DNA of 31,563 bases from DATGZX01 sp035296965 (GTDB lineage Bacteria; Planctomycetota; Planctomycetia; Gemmatales; Gemmataceae): contig DATGZX010000441.1 in NCBI GenBank assembly GCA_035296965.1, positions 1 to 31,563 of the forward strand. Reading direction: 5' to 3'. Made by a program: the position numbers and the translations under genes. A model generated the notes under the pieces. The model saw only the letters and a list, made by a program, of their open reading frames with translations. It ran no database searches and was not told where the DNA came from. Below are positions 15,079 through 23,479 of this stretch, piece after piece; within the stretch, counting starts at the first letter, position 1; the number at the start of each line of letters is the position of its first letter.

Positions 15079-15157
15079 ACTTGAGTTGAATGATTGCCTG
15101 GGGCACCCGGGCAGGGCAAGCGTAGCGTCTGGTCCACTGAATGGGAAAGGGCGATTA

Positions 15158-15502
15158 ATGGGTATTGTGGTAACTGAAAAGGCAGCCGGCGAAGTCAAGC
15201 GTATTCTCGAAGAGCAGCGGACCAATGGCGAGCTGCCCGAGAAGGTTTACCTGCGCATGCGCGTGGTCGGCGGCGGCTGCAGCGGCTTCCAACACAAGCT
15301 GGATCTCGACCCGCTCATCAACGAAAAGCTCGATGAAACGTTCGAGTTCCACGGGATTCCGGTGGTCGTGGACAAGCGAAGTCTGATGTACCTGGACAAC
15401 GTGACCGTCGACTTCCACGACGACCTCAATCGCCGCGGCTTCAGCATCAGCAACCCGAATGCCAAGAGCACGTGTGGCTGCGGCAGCTCGTTCTCGATGT
15501 AA
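15158..15502 (+). CDS. A-type Fe-S carrier (IscA/ErpA/HesB family)
   Basis: A 114-residue protein beginning MGIVVTEKAAGEVKRILEEQ. The three conserved ligand cysteines are present: C41 in VVGGGCSGFQ, and C106 and C108 in the C-terminal STCGCGSSF. Length and motif spacing match the family, which carries [2Fe-2S]/[4Fe-4S] clusters from scaffold to target proteins. An upstream in-frame start at 15086 exists but adds non-homologous sequence; AAAGGG lies before 15158. It sits downstream of cysteine desulfurase and ends at a strong terminator. Whether it is IscA or ErpA in function cannot be told from sequence alone. Confidence 0.92.
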   Translation: MGIVVTEKAAGEVKRILEEQRTNGELPEKVYLRMRVVGGGCSGFQHKLDLDPLINEKLDETFEFHGIPVVVDKRSLMYLDNVTVDFHDDLNRRGFSISNPNAKSTCGCGSSFSM

Positions 15503-15541
15503 TTCGACTCCTTGCCACGGAGTAAGCAAAGACAAGACCCG

Positions 15542-15573
15542 AAGCGCCTCGGTCCCCGAGGCGCTTTGTTTTT
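15542..15573 (+). terminator. Rho-independent terminator after the IscA-type gene
   Basis: A perfect 11-bp stem (AAGCGCCTCGG 15542-15552, CCGAGGCGCTT 15556-15566) with a 3-nt loop, followed by TGTTTTT. It ends immediately before tRNA-Val. Confidence 0.88.
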
Positions 15574-15574
15574 G

Positions 15575-15647
15575 GGGCACTTAGCTCAGTGGCTAGAGCA
15601 CCTCGCTTACACCGAGGGGGTCGGGGGTTCGAAACCCTCAGTGCCCA
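15575..15647 (+). tRNA. tRNA-Val (UAC)
   Basis: A full 73-nt cloverleaf: acceptor GGGCACT/AGTGCCC, D arm with AGCTCAGTGGCTAGAGC, anticodon stem CCTCG/CGAGG with loop CTTACAC (anticodon UAC at 15608-15610), and T arm GGGGG/CCCTC-type with TTCGAAA. Discriminator A is at 15647. CCA is not encoded, so it must be added enzymatically. Confidence 0.95.
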
Positions 15648-16003
15648 TTTTCACCATCCTTCGAACGATACAGGACACGCCGCCTGGCGGATGCGCGCAT
15701 ACCCTCAACGCTAGTCCTTAAAACTATCCCTCGTACCCACAAGCGCGGCCCCGGTACCGTGGAGGCCTCGGGATGGAGAAAACGTCCAGCCAGAGGTATT
15801 TGTGCTTTCCCTGTCGCCTGCCTGGCAGCCGTCGTCTTGCCTTATCTCGATCCCCTTGCCAACTTGCGCCGATATGAGTTCTCGCAGATTCACCATCTCC
15901 TCCGTCGCCTCCCGCAACGAGTCTCGAGGCCCGCGAGAGCATATGGCAGGGAGGCAAACAAGAAAACGCAGGCAGCCCAGAAGAAGCAACGATTTGGGCC
16001 AGG
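15648..16003. other. Intergenic, no gene recognised
   Basis: Open frames on both strands lack ribosome sites or recognisable motifs. A short sequence just after the tRNA (ACAGGACACG at 15670 and GGATGCGCGC at 15689) recurs at 16916 and 16953, beyond the gene pair that follows. Confidence 0.45.
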
Positions 16004-16033
16004 TTAGCACTCCGCGGGGCCAAAAGGTACAAT
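16004..16033 (+). promoter_or_regulatory. Promoter of the 16068-16887 gene pair
   Basis: TTAGCA (16004-16009) and TACAAT (16028-16033) are separated by 18 nt. Transcription would begin near 16040, leaving a short leader with GGAG before the ATG at 16068 and excluding the earlier in-frame ATG at 16032. Confidence 0.5.
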
Positions 16034-16067
16034 GAAATCGGCGATGTTTCAAAACCTGGAGAAAACC

Positions 16068-16604
16068 ATGACGGAGACTTCGACGCTCCCCGCTGAGGTA
16101 AGCGCTGCCATTTCGCTGCGTGACATTGCCTGCGAATTCAAGGAAGACCCTTTGACCACTGAGGGCGCTCGCTCCCTCAAGATACTGGTAGTTAAGGCCG
16201 TGCAGATGTCAGACGGACTGCCACTGCTCTGGTCATTGCTCACGGAGGACGGCCAGGTTTGGGAGAGCGGCGGCTACCTTCGGCGGATGCAAGTCATCGA
16301 CTTCTTTGCCGTTCTCGTGGTGGATATCCTGACGAGCACGCGAGACACTATCGCAGCGACGCGGGAGAAACACCCGGAGTGGGTGCCGCCATCTGAGGCT
16401 GCTCGGTTGGATCCCGGCCTCCACACAGCCAAGCAACTGTCAGCGGCAATTCGTGAGACGCTTGACCATCTAAAGCGCCCACGCCCTGCGGTCAGTGAGG
16501 AAATGCTCCAGCGGTCCCGCGGGGCTTATGACCGGAGCGAAGGCGAGACAATTTCTGATATACTTGCTCGCCTGGAAAGCGGCGGTCCTTTAGTCAAGGA
16601 GTGA
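16068..16604 (+). CDS. Hypothetical protein, first gene of a toxin-antitoxin-like pair
   Basis: A 178-residue protein (starting MTETSTLPAEVSAAISLRD). ATGs at 16032 and 16044 are in frame, but the -10 box overlaps 16032 and GGAG precedes 16068. It is mostly helical and acidic, with IDFFAVLVVDILTSTRD as the most hydrophobic helix and a C-terminal tail DRSEGETISDILARLESGG. That tail resembles antitoxin ends that wrap a partner, and the YDRSEG..ISDILARLE pattern recalls Phd/AbrB-partner tails. No DNA-binding motif is certain. Its last codons contain AAGGAG, the ribosome site of the next gene, so the two are translationally coupled. Function is unknown; an antitoxin role is inferred from arrangement only. 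Confidence 0.55.
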   Translation: MTETSTLPAEVSAAISLRDIACEFKEDPLTTEGARSLKILVVKAVQMSDGLPLLWSLLTEDGQVWESGGYLRRMQVIDFFAVLVVDILTSTRDTIAATREKHPEWVPPSEAARLDPGLHTAKQLSAAIRETLDHLKRPRPAVSEEMLQRSRGAYDRSEGETISDILARLESGGPLVKE

Positions 16605-16608
16605 CCGC

Positions 16609-16887
16609 GTGCGCTACCAACTCATCGTCTCGCCAGAGATGAGCCGAACCATCGGCTCCTTCGGCTTAAGCCGGCAGGCCCTTGTCAGGCTGCTCACCAA
16701 TGTTCGGTCGGAACTGGAAGAGCACGCGGACAGATACAGGCATCAACGCGACCCAAATCATCACGACCTTTACTTTCGGTTTGAATTGCACATGCGGGAC
16801 CAAGGGCGGCTGCGTTCCTTCCGTTTCACCCTGGACGATGCACGGGCTCCCGAACGTCTCTTCCTGGTCGCGGCGGACGAAGTGTAG
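16609..16887 (+). CDS. Small RelE/ParE-like protein, second gene of the pair
   Basis: A 92-residue protein with a GTG start, four bases after the previous stop and 7 nt after AAGGAG. The predicted layout is strand (YQLIVSPEMSRTI), two helices (SRQALVRLLTNVRSELEEHA), then strands (LYFRFELHMRD, RLRSFRFTLDD, RLFLVAADEV). This beta-alpha-alpha-beta-beta-beta order and size match RelE/ParE-fold toxins. Basic and aromatic residues (RYRHQRDPNHHD) could provide an active site, but no diagnostic catalytic set was identified. It could be a ribosome-dependent RNase or a gyrase poison. Confidence in the fold is moderate and in the activity low. Confidence 0.55.
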   Translation: MRYQLIVSPEMSRTIGSFGLSRQALVRLLTNVRSELEEHADRYRHQRDPNHHDLYFRFELHMRDQGRLRSFRFTLDDARAPERLFLVAADEV

Positions 16888-17076
16888 GCCATTCGTTCAA
16901 GATCCCTTGAACCACACAGGACACGGCTAGGAAATCGCGCCGGTTCCATACGGGATGCGCGCGTACCCCGCTCCGTCGTCCCCGCCCCGCCCAAGTCAGC
17001 CCCAAGCGCACGCAGGCGCATCGTGACATAGAGTTGTGAAGTTCCTGAAGCCGGTTTTCCTCAGCGTGGAGCATGC

Positions 17077-17244
17077 ATGGCCATCTCGCTTATCTGTCCT
17101 GGCTGCGGTCAAAAGGGCAGGGTGCCTGATGACTACATGGGATGTTTCACGAGCTGCCCCAAGTGCGGCACCAGTTTTCGCGTCAGCCTGTCGCATCTGA
17201 AGGCAAAGAAAAAACCTCCCAAGAGCAATGCGACCCGCCGCTGA
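17077..17244 (+). CDS. Zinc-ribbon miniprotein
   Basis: A 55-residue frame with GGAG just upstream of the ATG. It contains two CxxC knuckles: ICPGCGQKGRVPDDYMG and SCPKCGTSFRV, i.e. C7-x2-C10 and a second pair near residues 27-30, as in MJ0042/rubredoxin-like zinc ribbons. A lysine-rich tail (KAKKKPPKS) suggests nucleic-acid contact. Planctomycete proteins often carry this ribbon N-terminally fused to membrane domains; here it is free-standing. Confidence 0.7.
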   Translation: MAISLICPGCGQKGRVPDDYMGCFTSCPKCGTSFRVSLSHLKAKKKPPKSNATRR

Positions 17245-17401
17245 ATGGCCCCAGGGCTGTTCCCAATTTCATCGACTCCGTCGAGTTTCCTTGCCCGCCG
17301 CCAGCAACTTGCCCATAATGCTGCGAATGTGCGCATGCGGACGTTCCTTCCCACGCAGCTATTTTCAATCCCTCCTGCAAGCCCGGCGGTGAACCATATC
17401 C

Positions 17402-18796
17402 ATGGAAACTTCTGCAGCCGACCCGGGCAAAGAGCCGTCGTCCCAGGATGCAGATAGACAGGTCGGCTTCGGCCCCACCTACAAGTGGTATGTAGTCGGC
17501 ATGCTCTGGTGCATCTCCTTTTTCAACTACGCCGACCGGCAGGCGATCTTTTCGGTTTTGCCGCTGCTAGAAAAGGAGATGCATCTCACCAACGCAGATT
17601 TGGGTTGGCTTGGCTCTTCCTTTGCGTGGGTCTATGGACTGTGCTCGCCGTTTGCTGGCGGAATCGTCGACCGCGTCCGCCGCAAAACCGCCATCCTGTT
17701 CGGACTGCAGGCCTGGAGCCTTATCTGCATGGCTACCGCCCTCTCCCGCAAGTTCTACCATTTGGTCTTCTTTCGAGCTGCCGAGGGGCTGGGAGAGACC
17801 GTTTACTATCCGGCTTCCGTCTCCTTGATCAGCGATTATCACGGCAAGAGCACTCGGTCCAGAGCCCTCGGGTTCCACCAAACGAGTGTGTACGTCGGAA
17901 CTATTGCAGGTAGTTTCTTTGGTGCGTTGATTGGCCAGCATTTCGGGTGGCAGTGGTCGTTCGTCGTCTTTGGGAGCTTGGGAGTTTGCCTCGGCCTCCT
18001 CTTGAGCCGTCTTCTGATCGAGCCTCGGCGCGGCGCTGCCGATTTGCCTGGCCAAGAAAGTTCGGTGCCTGCGAATGCATTGGTCCACGACACATCGGGA
18101 AACCAGAACCCAGCTCCAAGCTTGCCGCGGATCGCCGCACGGACAATGCTCAATTCAATCGAGGAGGTTGTCCGAATCGTCCGCACGACCCCAACAGTTC
18201 TCTTCTTGCTGGCTGCCTTCATGGCCGCAAATTTTGGGGCATTGGTGTTGCTCACTTGGATGCCGAAATTCCTCTATGACAAATTTCATCTCAGCCTGAC
18301 ACTGGCCGGGCTGAACGGTGCTCTTTTCCCGCAACTGGCGAGCATGTTGGGCGCTCCTTTGGGAGGTTGGTTTGCCGACCTGCTGAGAAGAAAAAGGGCG
18401 GGAGGACGAATCCTCGTCCAGGCCATTGGGGTTCTCGGTGTTTGTCCCTTCGTCGTGATTTGCGGGCAAACAGATTCACTAACGTGGTGTCTTTTGGCCC
18501 TCACCGCATGGGGGTTGTTCAAGGGAATCTATGACGCCAACATTTTCGCTTCCGTCTTCGATGTGGTTCGTCCCGAATCGCGGGGCACGATCGCTGGTTG
18601 GATGAACATGGTGGGTTGGCTGTTGGGGGGCGCTCCCGCTCCGGTGGTGATCGGCTACCTTGCAGACCGCTATGGTCTCGGCAACGCCATTTCCTGTGCG
18701 GCCGTCGTATATCTGACCGCTGCGATTCTGCTTGCAATTGCTGGCCTGGTGTTCGTTAGCCGCGATTTGCCCGAGGCTGAAATAGACCGCGGATGA
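17402..18796 (+). CDS. MFS transporter
   Basis: A 464-residue inner-membrane protein with about 12 hydrophobic segments in two halves joined by a cytoplasmic loop (about residues 200-250). The first helix reads WYVVGMLWCISFFNYADRQA, with the N-Y-x-D-R signature of the anion:cation symporter and hexuronate/phthalate subfamilies. The loop between helices 2 and 3 is GGIVDRVRRK, matching the MFS motif GxxxDRxGRR. The second-half equivalent is GGWFADLLRRKRAGG. TM4-5 carries RAAEGLGETVYYPASVSLIS. Substrates in this group are often organic anions or sugar acids. No neighbouring catabolic genes help to choose. Confidence 0.88.
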   Translation: METSAADPGKEPSSQDADRQVGFGPTYKWYVVGMLWCISFFNYADRQAIFSVLPLLEKEMHLTNADLGWLGSSFAWVYGLCSPFAGGIVDRVRRKTAILFGLQAWSLICMATALSRKFYHLVFFRAAEGLGETVYYPASVSLISDYHGKSTRSRALGFHQTSVYVGTIAGSFFGALIGQHFGWQWSFVVFGSLGVCLGLLLSRLLIEPRRGAADLPGQESSVPANALVHDTSGNQNPAPSLPRIAARTMLNSIEEVVRIVRTTPTVLFLLAAFMAANFGALVLLTWMPKFLYDKFHLSLTLAGLNGALFPQLASMLGAPLGGWFADLLRRKRAGGRILVQAIGVLGVCPFVVICGQTDSLTWCLLALTAWGLFKGIYDANIFASVFDVVRPESRGTIAGWMNMVGWLLGGAPAPVVIGYLADRYGLGNAISCAAVVYLTAAILLAIAGLVFVSRDLPEAEIDRG

Positions 18797-18869
18797 GATC
18801 GCCCTCGGCGCAAGTCTCCTGGCTTAGCCGCGGCTTGGGACAGGGCGACGCCCGCTAGGGAGCATGCCG

Positions 18870-19451
18870 CTAATCGAGTTGGACGACCGTCCGTTTGTGG
18901 AAAAGGCTTTCCGAGTCGCCGATGATGCAACAGCCGGGGAAACCGCCGCCATGGGAGACGACGAGCACCGGAGCCTGAGCGTCGGCCGGCAACTCGAAAG
19001 CCCGCCTGATCTGTACGCTTTCCCGCGGCTGGAGAAGCACGTCGAACGGGCTGGCGGCGGTGTCGGGCACGGGGTCGTAACAACGGCCGCGGTCGTCCAT
19101 CACATAAACCTGCACGCCGCCCTCGCGCTGCGGACGCCCGCGTGCCCGGCTCGAGACGCGGAAAATGACTACATAGGTGACGCCGGCGTCGCTCGGCTCC
19201 CGCTGCACATCGGCAACCGCGATGCACCAGTCGTCCGAGCACTGGTCGTCCCCCACGTGCAACACCCGGCGCGGGGACAGAACCGAAACAAGAATGACGA
19301 TACCGAAATAAACAGCAACGAAGATGCCGAAATTCCGCAAGAGGGCGACGGCCCGGGCGCGACGCTTGCGGATGGCCGCGATGGCGCTCAGGACAAGCAG
19401 AACGACCGCGGTCAAGAATGCGATGATGAACAGAAGATCGAAGATCGTCAC
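18870..19451 (-). CDS. Membrane-anchored hypothetical protein
   Basis: A 193-residue protein with a GTG start, 9 nt after AAGGAG. Two N-terminal membrane segments (FDLLFIIAFLTAVVLLVLSA and FGIFVAVYFGIVILVSVL) are joined by a basic loop (RKRRARA). The rest is an extracytoplasmic beta-sandwich-like domain (GVTYVVIFRVSSR, VQVYVMDDRGRCYDPV, LLQPRESVQIRRAFELP), resembling DUF4352-like telokin domains. Cys residues in QCSDDWC and the GCC near the end could form disulfides. It is convergent with the MFS gene, with 73 nt between and no clear terminator. Function is unknown. Confidence 0.68.
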   Translation of the reverse strand: MTIFDLLFIIAFLTAVVLLVLSAIAAIRKRRARAVALLRNFGIFVAVYFGIVILVSVLSPRRVLHVGDDQCSDDWCIAVADVQREPSDAGVTYVVIFRVSSRARGRPQREGGVQVYVMDDRGRCYDPVPDTAASPFDVLLQPRESVQIRRAFELPADAQAPVLVVSHGGGFPGCCIIGDSESLFHKRTVVQLD

Positions 19452-19684
19452 GGGCAGTTACTCCTTGTGCTATAGAGTACTTTGTCTTGTAGAGTAAACT
19501 GGCCGGTTTGTCAAGTCGCGAGGAGCGCACATTTGGCGAGCCGAGCCCCGCCAGGGGCCGGGTCCCTCCGAAGCGCCCATAACCTTATCCCTTTTCCCCA
19601 TGGTGCCCCGGTAAGCCTCGATAAGATTGTGCTTAGGAAGCCTCCCCCCGGCAGGAGTCGGCGCACAGATCATGCAGTCCATCT

Positions 19685-20797
19685 TCATTTTGATTGTGCC
19701 GAGTCCAGTTTGGCTTTGCAGAAGGCGTGGATTTGCTCTCGAATCGCGGCGCGGTCGCGAAGTTCTTCGGGATTCTCCGCTAGCGCTGGGGAATTCTCGA
19801 TCAGCTTGACCGCTTGTTGAAAAGCATTCCGGACGTTCTGATCCGGATCATTCACGTATTCTTGAAGTGCAGGAAGGGCGCCCTTGGCTTTGGCGCCCAG
19901 GTGCGCCAGCTCGGAAGCAAGGCACCGGCGCGTGTATTCGTGTTTCTCGCTTTTGAGGAGAGCGAACAATTCCGGATCGAGGTCATTGGCATCCTCGTCG
20001 GCACGGGCCATTCCCGAGATGGCATAGCCACGCACCATGCCATCGGAGCTCGTGAAGGCTTTCCGATAGCGCTCCACAAGGTCTTTGCTCTCGATGAAGG
20101 GGACGCCGGCCGGTCTGTCCACCTGGGCAAGATCGATGCCGGGCAGCTGCGTCAACAACGCTTCGAGCCGGCGCCGCACCTCGGGGGACGGGTCGCCTTT
20201 TAGCGCCTGCCGGAGCGCCGGCCCGGCTGTGTTGCCCAGCTTCGACAATTCGCGGGCCGCATGATCGCGTACGCGGAATTCGCTGTTGTCCAAATCGGCC
20301 AGCCATTGCTTGATTTGTCTCGGATCCGCTGGCAGAGGCCGGGAGACGGCGTTGATGTAGATGGTCAGCGTCGCCCGCGTGTCACCGATCTCTGCGTCCT
20401 GGGTGAAGTGGAATCCACCGGGAACGTGCAAGCACCAGTCGTAGGGAATGCGTTTCTGTTCCACAAGACTGCGGGTCTCGCCCGGGCCTGCCATAAGGAT
20501 TATCTCTCTTCGTTCCGCGGGAATGGCCGCGAACTTGCGCAGGGCGTCGTTGAGCGCATCGGTGTTGCCGCGAAAGTAGAAAAACGGGTTGGCATTCACC
20601 TCGTACCAATACACCCGATTCGACTGGTTGACCGCCGCCAGCAGTTGGGCGCTGAACCCCAAGCCATTCTCGATGCGAGCGTTGCCAAACTGCTCCGTTG
20701 CCAGCGCGTGCGCGCGACCGGCCCAGCTCAAGAGGAGCAGTGCCGAAGCCGCCGAGAAACTGCTCCAGGTGAGAACTGTCCGAGCCGAGCGAGACAT
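19685..20797 (-). CDS. Secreted HEAT-repeat protein
   Basis: A 370-residue protein with GGGAG before the ATG and an N-terminal signal sequence (TWSSFSAASALLLLSWAGRA then HALAT). Residues 45-165 form a non-repeat domain (EIILMAGPGETRSLVEQKRI, PYDWCLHVPGG). From about 170 HEAT/PBS-lyase-type repeats follow: DNSEFRVRDHAARELSKLG, SSDGMVRGYAISGMARADED, KHEYTRRCLASELAHLGAKA and DPDQNVRNAFQQAVKLIEN. Similar domain pairs occur in many planctomycete exported proteins; the role is unknown. Confidence 0.75.
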   Translation of the reverse strand: MSRSARTVLTWSSFSAASALLLLSWAGRAHALATEQFGNARIENGLGFSAQLLAAVNQSNRVYWYEVNANPFFYFRGNTDALNDALRKFAAIPAERREIILMAGPGETRSLVEQKRIPYDWCLHVPGGFHFTQDAEIGDTRATLTIYINAVSRPLPADPRQIKQWLADLDNSEFRVRDHAARELSKLGNTAGPALRQALKGDPSPEVRRRLEALLTQLPGIDLAQVDRPAGVPFIESKDLVERYRKAFTSSDGMVRGYAISGMARADEDANDLDPELFALLKSEKHEYTRRCLASELAHLGAKAKGALPALQEYVNDPDQNVRNAFQQAVKLIENSPALAENPEELRDRAAIREQIHAFCKAKLDSAQSK

Positions 20798-21248
20798 GGC
20801 TAATACTCCCTTGCCTTGAACAAGACCACCCCGCTATCAGACGTAACATCTTCGAAATGGATTGCGAAGGTGAAGGGCGGCGGTGGGTGCCGTGACCCGG
20901 TTCGGCGCGGACTTTGCGAAAAGGCCCAAGAGATTGGTAGTCGTCCAGCGCCGAGGATTATGCACGGCTGGGTGCCCGGCCACTGCGATTGAATATCGAA
21001 TGGCTGGCTGGGATCGTGAGTTCCTGATACTTCGCTGCCGGTTGCATGCCCACGCAAAAGCCTTGGGCATATCACCCGGCGAACAGTGGTGAACGCAGAC
21101 AAGAATTGGCTTATGCGACCTCATTGGAGTTCATCCTTGGCGCCTTCTTCCCACTTCCCGGCAAATTGCTTTTTATCCACAGTCCCTACCCATTTTTCCG
21201 ATGATTAGGTTAAGAGAACGCCCGTTTTCATCAAGCAATGGTTGTCGA
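20798..21248. other. Intergenic, no gene recognised
   Basis: About 450 nt between divergent genes (19685-20797 minus and 21249 plus). Frames on both strands lack ribosome sites and family resemblance. It presumably holds the promoters of both genes, but no convincing hexamer pair was seen. Confidence 0.45.
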
Positions 21249-22508
21249 ATGAAAAACCAAATCGTCCTCGCCAGCATGTTAATCTGCCTTGGTGGGCGGC
21301 TTGCCGTGGCCCAGTCGCCGGACCAGCCTGCGAATCCACGCCCAATTCCCCCAACTTCCCCCGGCAACGCCAACGAGTTAACTACCGACTTGAGTACTCC
21401 GTTTTTTGCTTCTCCGCCTCAAGTAGCGGTTGAGGAGCCGTCCCCCAGCACCTATCGGCTGTGGGCAAAGGTCGATTACCTCATGTGGTGGCTAAAGCCT
21501 GTTTGCCTGAAACCGCCTACCCTCACGATGGGCAGCCCTGACGATGCCGTTCCAGGCGCGCTGGGCCCGCTGCATACGGAATTGGTGATGGGCGAGCACA
21601 AATTCGAGTTTGGCGGCGCCCCCGGCATTCGGCCGTCTGTCGGCATCTGGCTTACGGATGACCAATTCCTTTCCTGGGAGACGGATGGGTTTTTGCTCGA
21701 GCAGGATGCAGCCAGCCAATCGTTTCAATCGCATAACGGCAGTCCTGCGGCCTACATACCTTTCCAAGATTCGGCCAATGTGAACCAGGCCCTGCCGTTC
21801 ACCATTCCGGGCGTGGTCGATGGCCATTCGATTGCAGTGGGCCGAAGCCGGCTTTGGGGAGTGGAATCCGACCTCGCCGCCCACTTCTGCACCACGAGAA
21901 GCGGCTATCTCCTCAGCGCCGCCCTCGTTGGCGGCTTCCGCTATCTAAACCTGGAAGACCAGGTCACGGCCACGAACGAGCAGAACCTGGTGAGCAATCC
22001 GTCGGTTTTTGCGATTGGCTCTGACCACTTCGAGACGCGGAACCAGTTCTACGGTGCGCAGCTTGGATCAACCCTGGGCCTGTCCCGCGACAAATGGTCG
22101 CTGGAAATGGATACGAAGCTGGCCCTGGGCGATACGCATCAGGTGAGCGAGGTCTCTGGTCAACCGTTGTCCGCCGGGGCGCCCGTGTTGCCCCAACTTC
22201 TGCCGGGGCCGGTTCTGGTTCTGCCGAGCAACACCGGCAAGCAATCGGCCGACCGGCTCACTTTGGTGCCGGAAATGGCGTTCACCCTTCATTACGCGCT
22301 CACGCAGAAGGTCGGTCTCTCGCTGGGATACAGTTGCCTTTATTGGAATAAGGTGCTCTGCCCGGGAGATCAGATGGATAACCATCTCAACGTCACGCAA
22401 CTCCCGCTGCATGGTCCGCTCGTCGGACCTGGATTGCCGGCGCCGCTGTTCGTGCACACCGACGCGTTTGCTCAGGGTCTGAATGTGGGGCTGGAGGTTC
22501 GGTATTGA
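21249..22508 (+). CDS. BBP7-family outer-membrane beta-barrel protein
   Basis: A 419-residue protein with signal peptide MKNQIVLASMLICLGGRLAV-AQ; the ATG at 21249 was chosen because the signal peptide starts there, although the ribosome site is weak. After a proline-rich linker comes RLWAKVDYLMWWLKP, the opening strand of planctomycete BBP7 barrels (family: Ala/Glu-x-Leu-Leu-Trp-Trp-x). Further barrel strands are GAPGIRPSVGIWLTDDQF, SRLWGVESDLAAHFC, LLSAALVGGFRYLNLEDQV and GAQLGSTLGLSRDKWSLEM. The protein ends in NVGLEVRY with a terminal aromatic, typical for barrel insertion by Bam. It should lie in the outer membrane; transport specificity is unknown. Confidence 0.87.
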   Translation: MKNQIVLASMLICLGGRLAVAQSPDQPANPRPIPPTSPGNANELTTDLSTPFFASPPQVAVEEPSPSTYRLWAKVDYLMWWLKPVCLKPPTLTMGSPDDAVPGALGPLHTELVMGEHKFEFGGAPGIRPSVGIWLTDDQFLSWETDGFLLEQDAASQSFQSHNGSPAAYIPFQDSANVNQALPFTIPGVVDGHSIAVGRSRLWGVESDLAAHFCTTRSGYLLSAALVGGFRYLNLEDQVTATNEQNLVSNPSVFAIGSDHFETRNQFYGAQLGSTLGLSRDKWSLEMDTKLALGDTHQVSEVSGQPLSAGAPVLPQLLPGPVLVLPSNTGKQSADRLTLVPEMAFTLHYALTQKVGLSLGYSCLYWNKVLCPGDQMDNHLNVTQLPLHGPLVGPGLPAPLFVHTDAFAQGLNVGLEVRY

Positions 22509-23041
22509 GATGAGTTGGCTGTGGCTCTGCTAACCTCGTAACGCCATGCCGAAAATCTGCCGAGCATCCTTGATCGAGAGTAGAAGTGGTCCGTCTAATA
22601 CCTCTTCAAGGCTAACTCTTGGGACCCGAGCACGAGGCCACGGAGAAATGCACAGCAACTGGCGGAAACGTGCAATGTCATGTTATGTCATGTAAAAGGG
22701 GGGTAGGCAGACGACTTGTCTGAGAAGAGAGATCATTCTGCAAGTGCTTATTATACAAAGGATTACATCGTGACTCGGAGCTTGGCCCAATGGCAGTGCC
22801 ACCTGAAATATGTCATGTGTACGCATGTTCACAATCCCAATCATTCTGAATCCATGCCCTTTCCCCAAAATCAAGACTTGAGGACGCACTAGGCTGAAGG
22901 CGCTGTGGCGGCCAGCACGTCGGCCGGCGCTGCAACTCCTTGGGAGTAGGCGCCTATCGGCATCGCCTTTATCCCAGGGTGCGCTACCGCGACCCTGGAG
23001 TTTGTGCTTGAACGCCTACGGCGTTCTGGCGGCAAACCTCC
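22509..23041. other. Intergenic, degenerate repeat sequence, no gene recognised
   Basis: No convincing frame. From about 22900 the sequence is of a dispersed intergenic type, including the small palindrome AACGCC-TAC-GGCGTT near 23011. It replaces the N-terminal half of the gene copy that follows. Confidence 0.45.
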
Positions 23042-23364
23042 AGGCGTATTCGCGGGGCACCCTGGCCCCGAAGGCAAAGTCGTCCCCAGCAAAGAAAGGC
23101 AAAGCCGACCCCGCCGCCATCGAGCAGGCCTGCAAAGACATTCTGGATGTGTATGCCAAGGCGATCGACCCCACCGTCACCTTGGAACAGATCGACTCCA
23201 CCGTCCGCACGCTGGAGGAATCGAACGCCTCGAAGCCACGGCTCGACGAACTGGCCCGGCAGATGGGCTACTCGCAGAAGTTCCGATCCAAACCGGACGT
23301 GCTCAAAGCGATCCGCCAGAAAATCAGCAGCCGCAAGGGGGCATATGAGCGGCCGAATGCGTGA
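23042..23364 (+). pseudogene. Truncated copy A of a small helical protein gene
   Basis: From 23042 the plus strand encodes 107 codons that align without gaps to the 3' part of the gene at 24776-25252 (offset 1888 bases); the proteins differ at 9 of 106 compared positions. The segment contains ILDVYAKAIDPTVTLEQID, LDELARQMGYSQKFRSKPD and ends AIRQKISSRKGAYERPNA. The N-terminal part (equivalent to VTVAELQLLLLDLGRLL in copy B) is missing, replaced by intergenic-repeat sequence. A frame is open from a TTG at 23002, but no good start or ribosome site exists, so it is read as a 5'-truncated copy. Homology continues about 35 nt beyond the stop. Confidence 0.65.
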
Positions 23365-23409
23365 GGGGGCTCACGAGGGGGCAGTTCAACAGCGAGCCCA
23401 CAGCCAAGG

Positions 23410-23438
23410 TTTCACAGTTCCTTGCACAACGATATAAT
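23410..23438 (+). promoter_or_regulatory. Promoter of the DUF5678-like/protease operon
   Basis: A perfect TATAAT (23433-23438) lies 17 nt after TTTCAC (23410-23415). Start near 23445 gives a short leader with the ribosome site GGAAGGAGG at 23463-23471. This supports a GTG start at 23480. Confidence 0.6.
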
Positions 23439-23479
23439 GCAACCGACGCCCCACGCCACCCTGGAAGGAGGGCCTTGGA

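Noticed and set aside
15711..16052. 113-codon minus-strand frame with a hydrophobic start
   Set aside because: No ribosome site, no family resemblance, and it overlaps the promoter of the 16068 pair.
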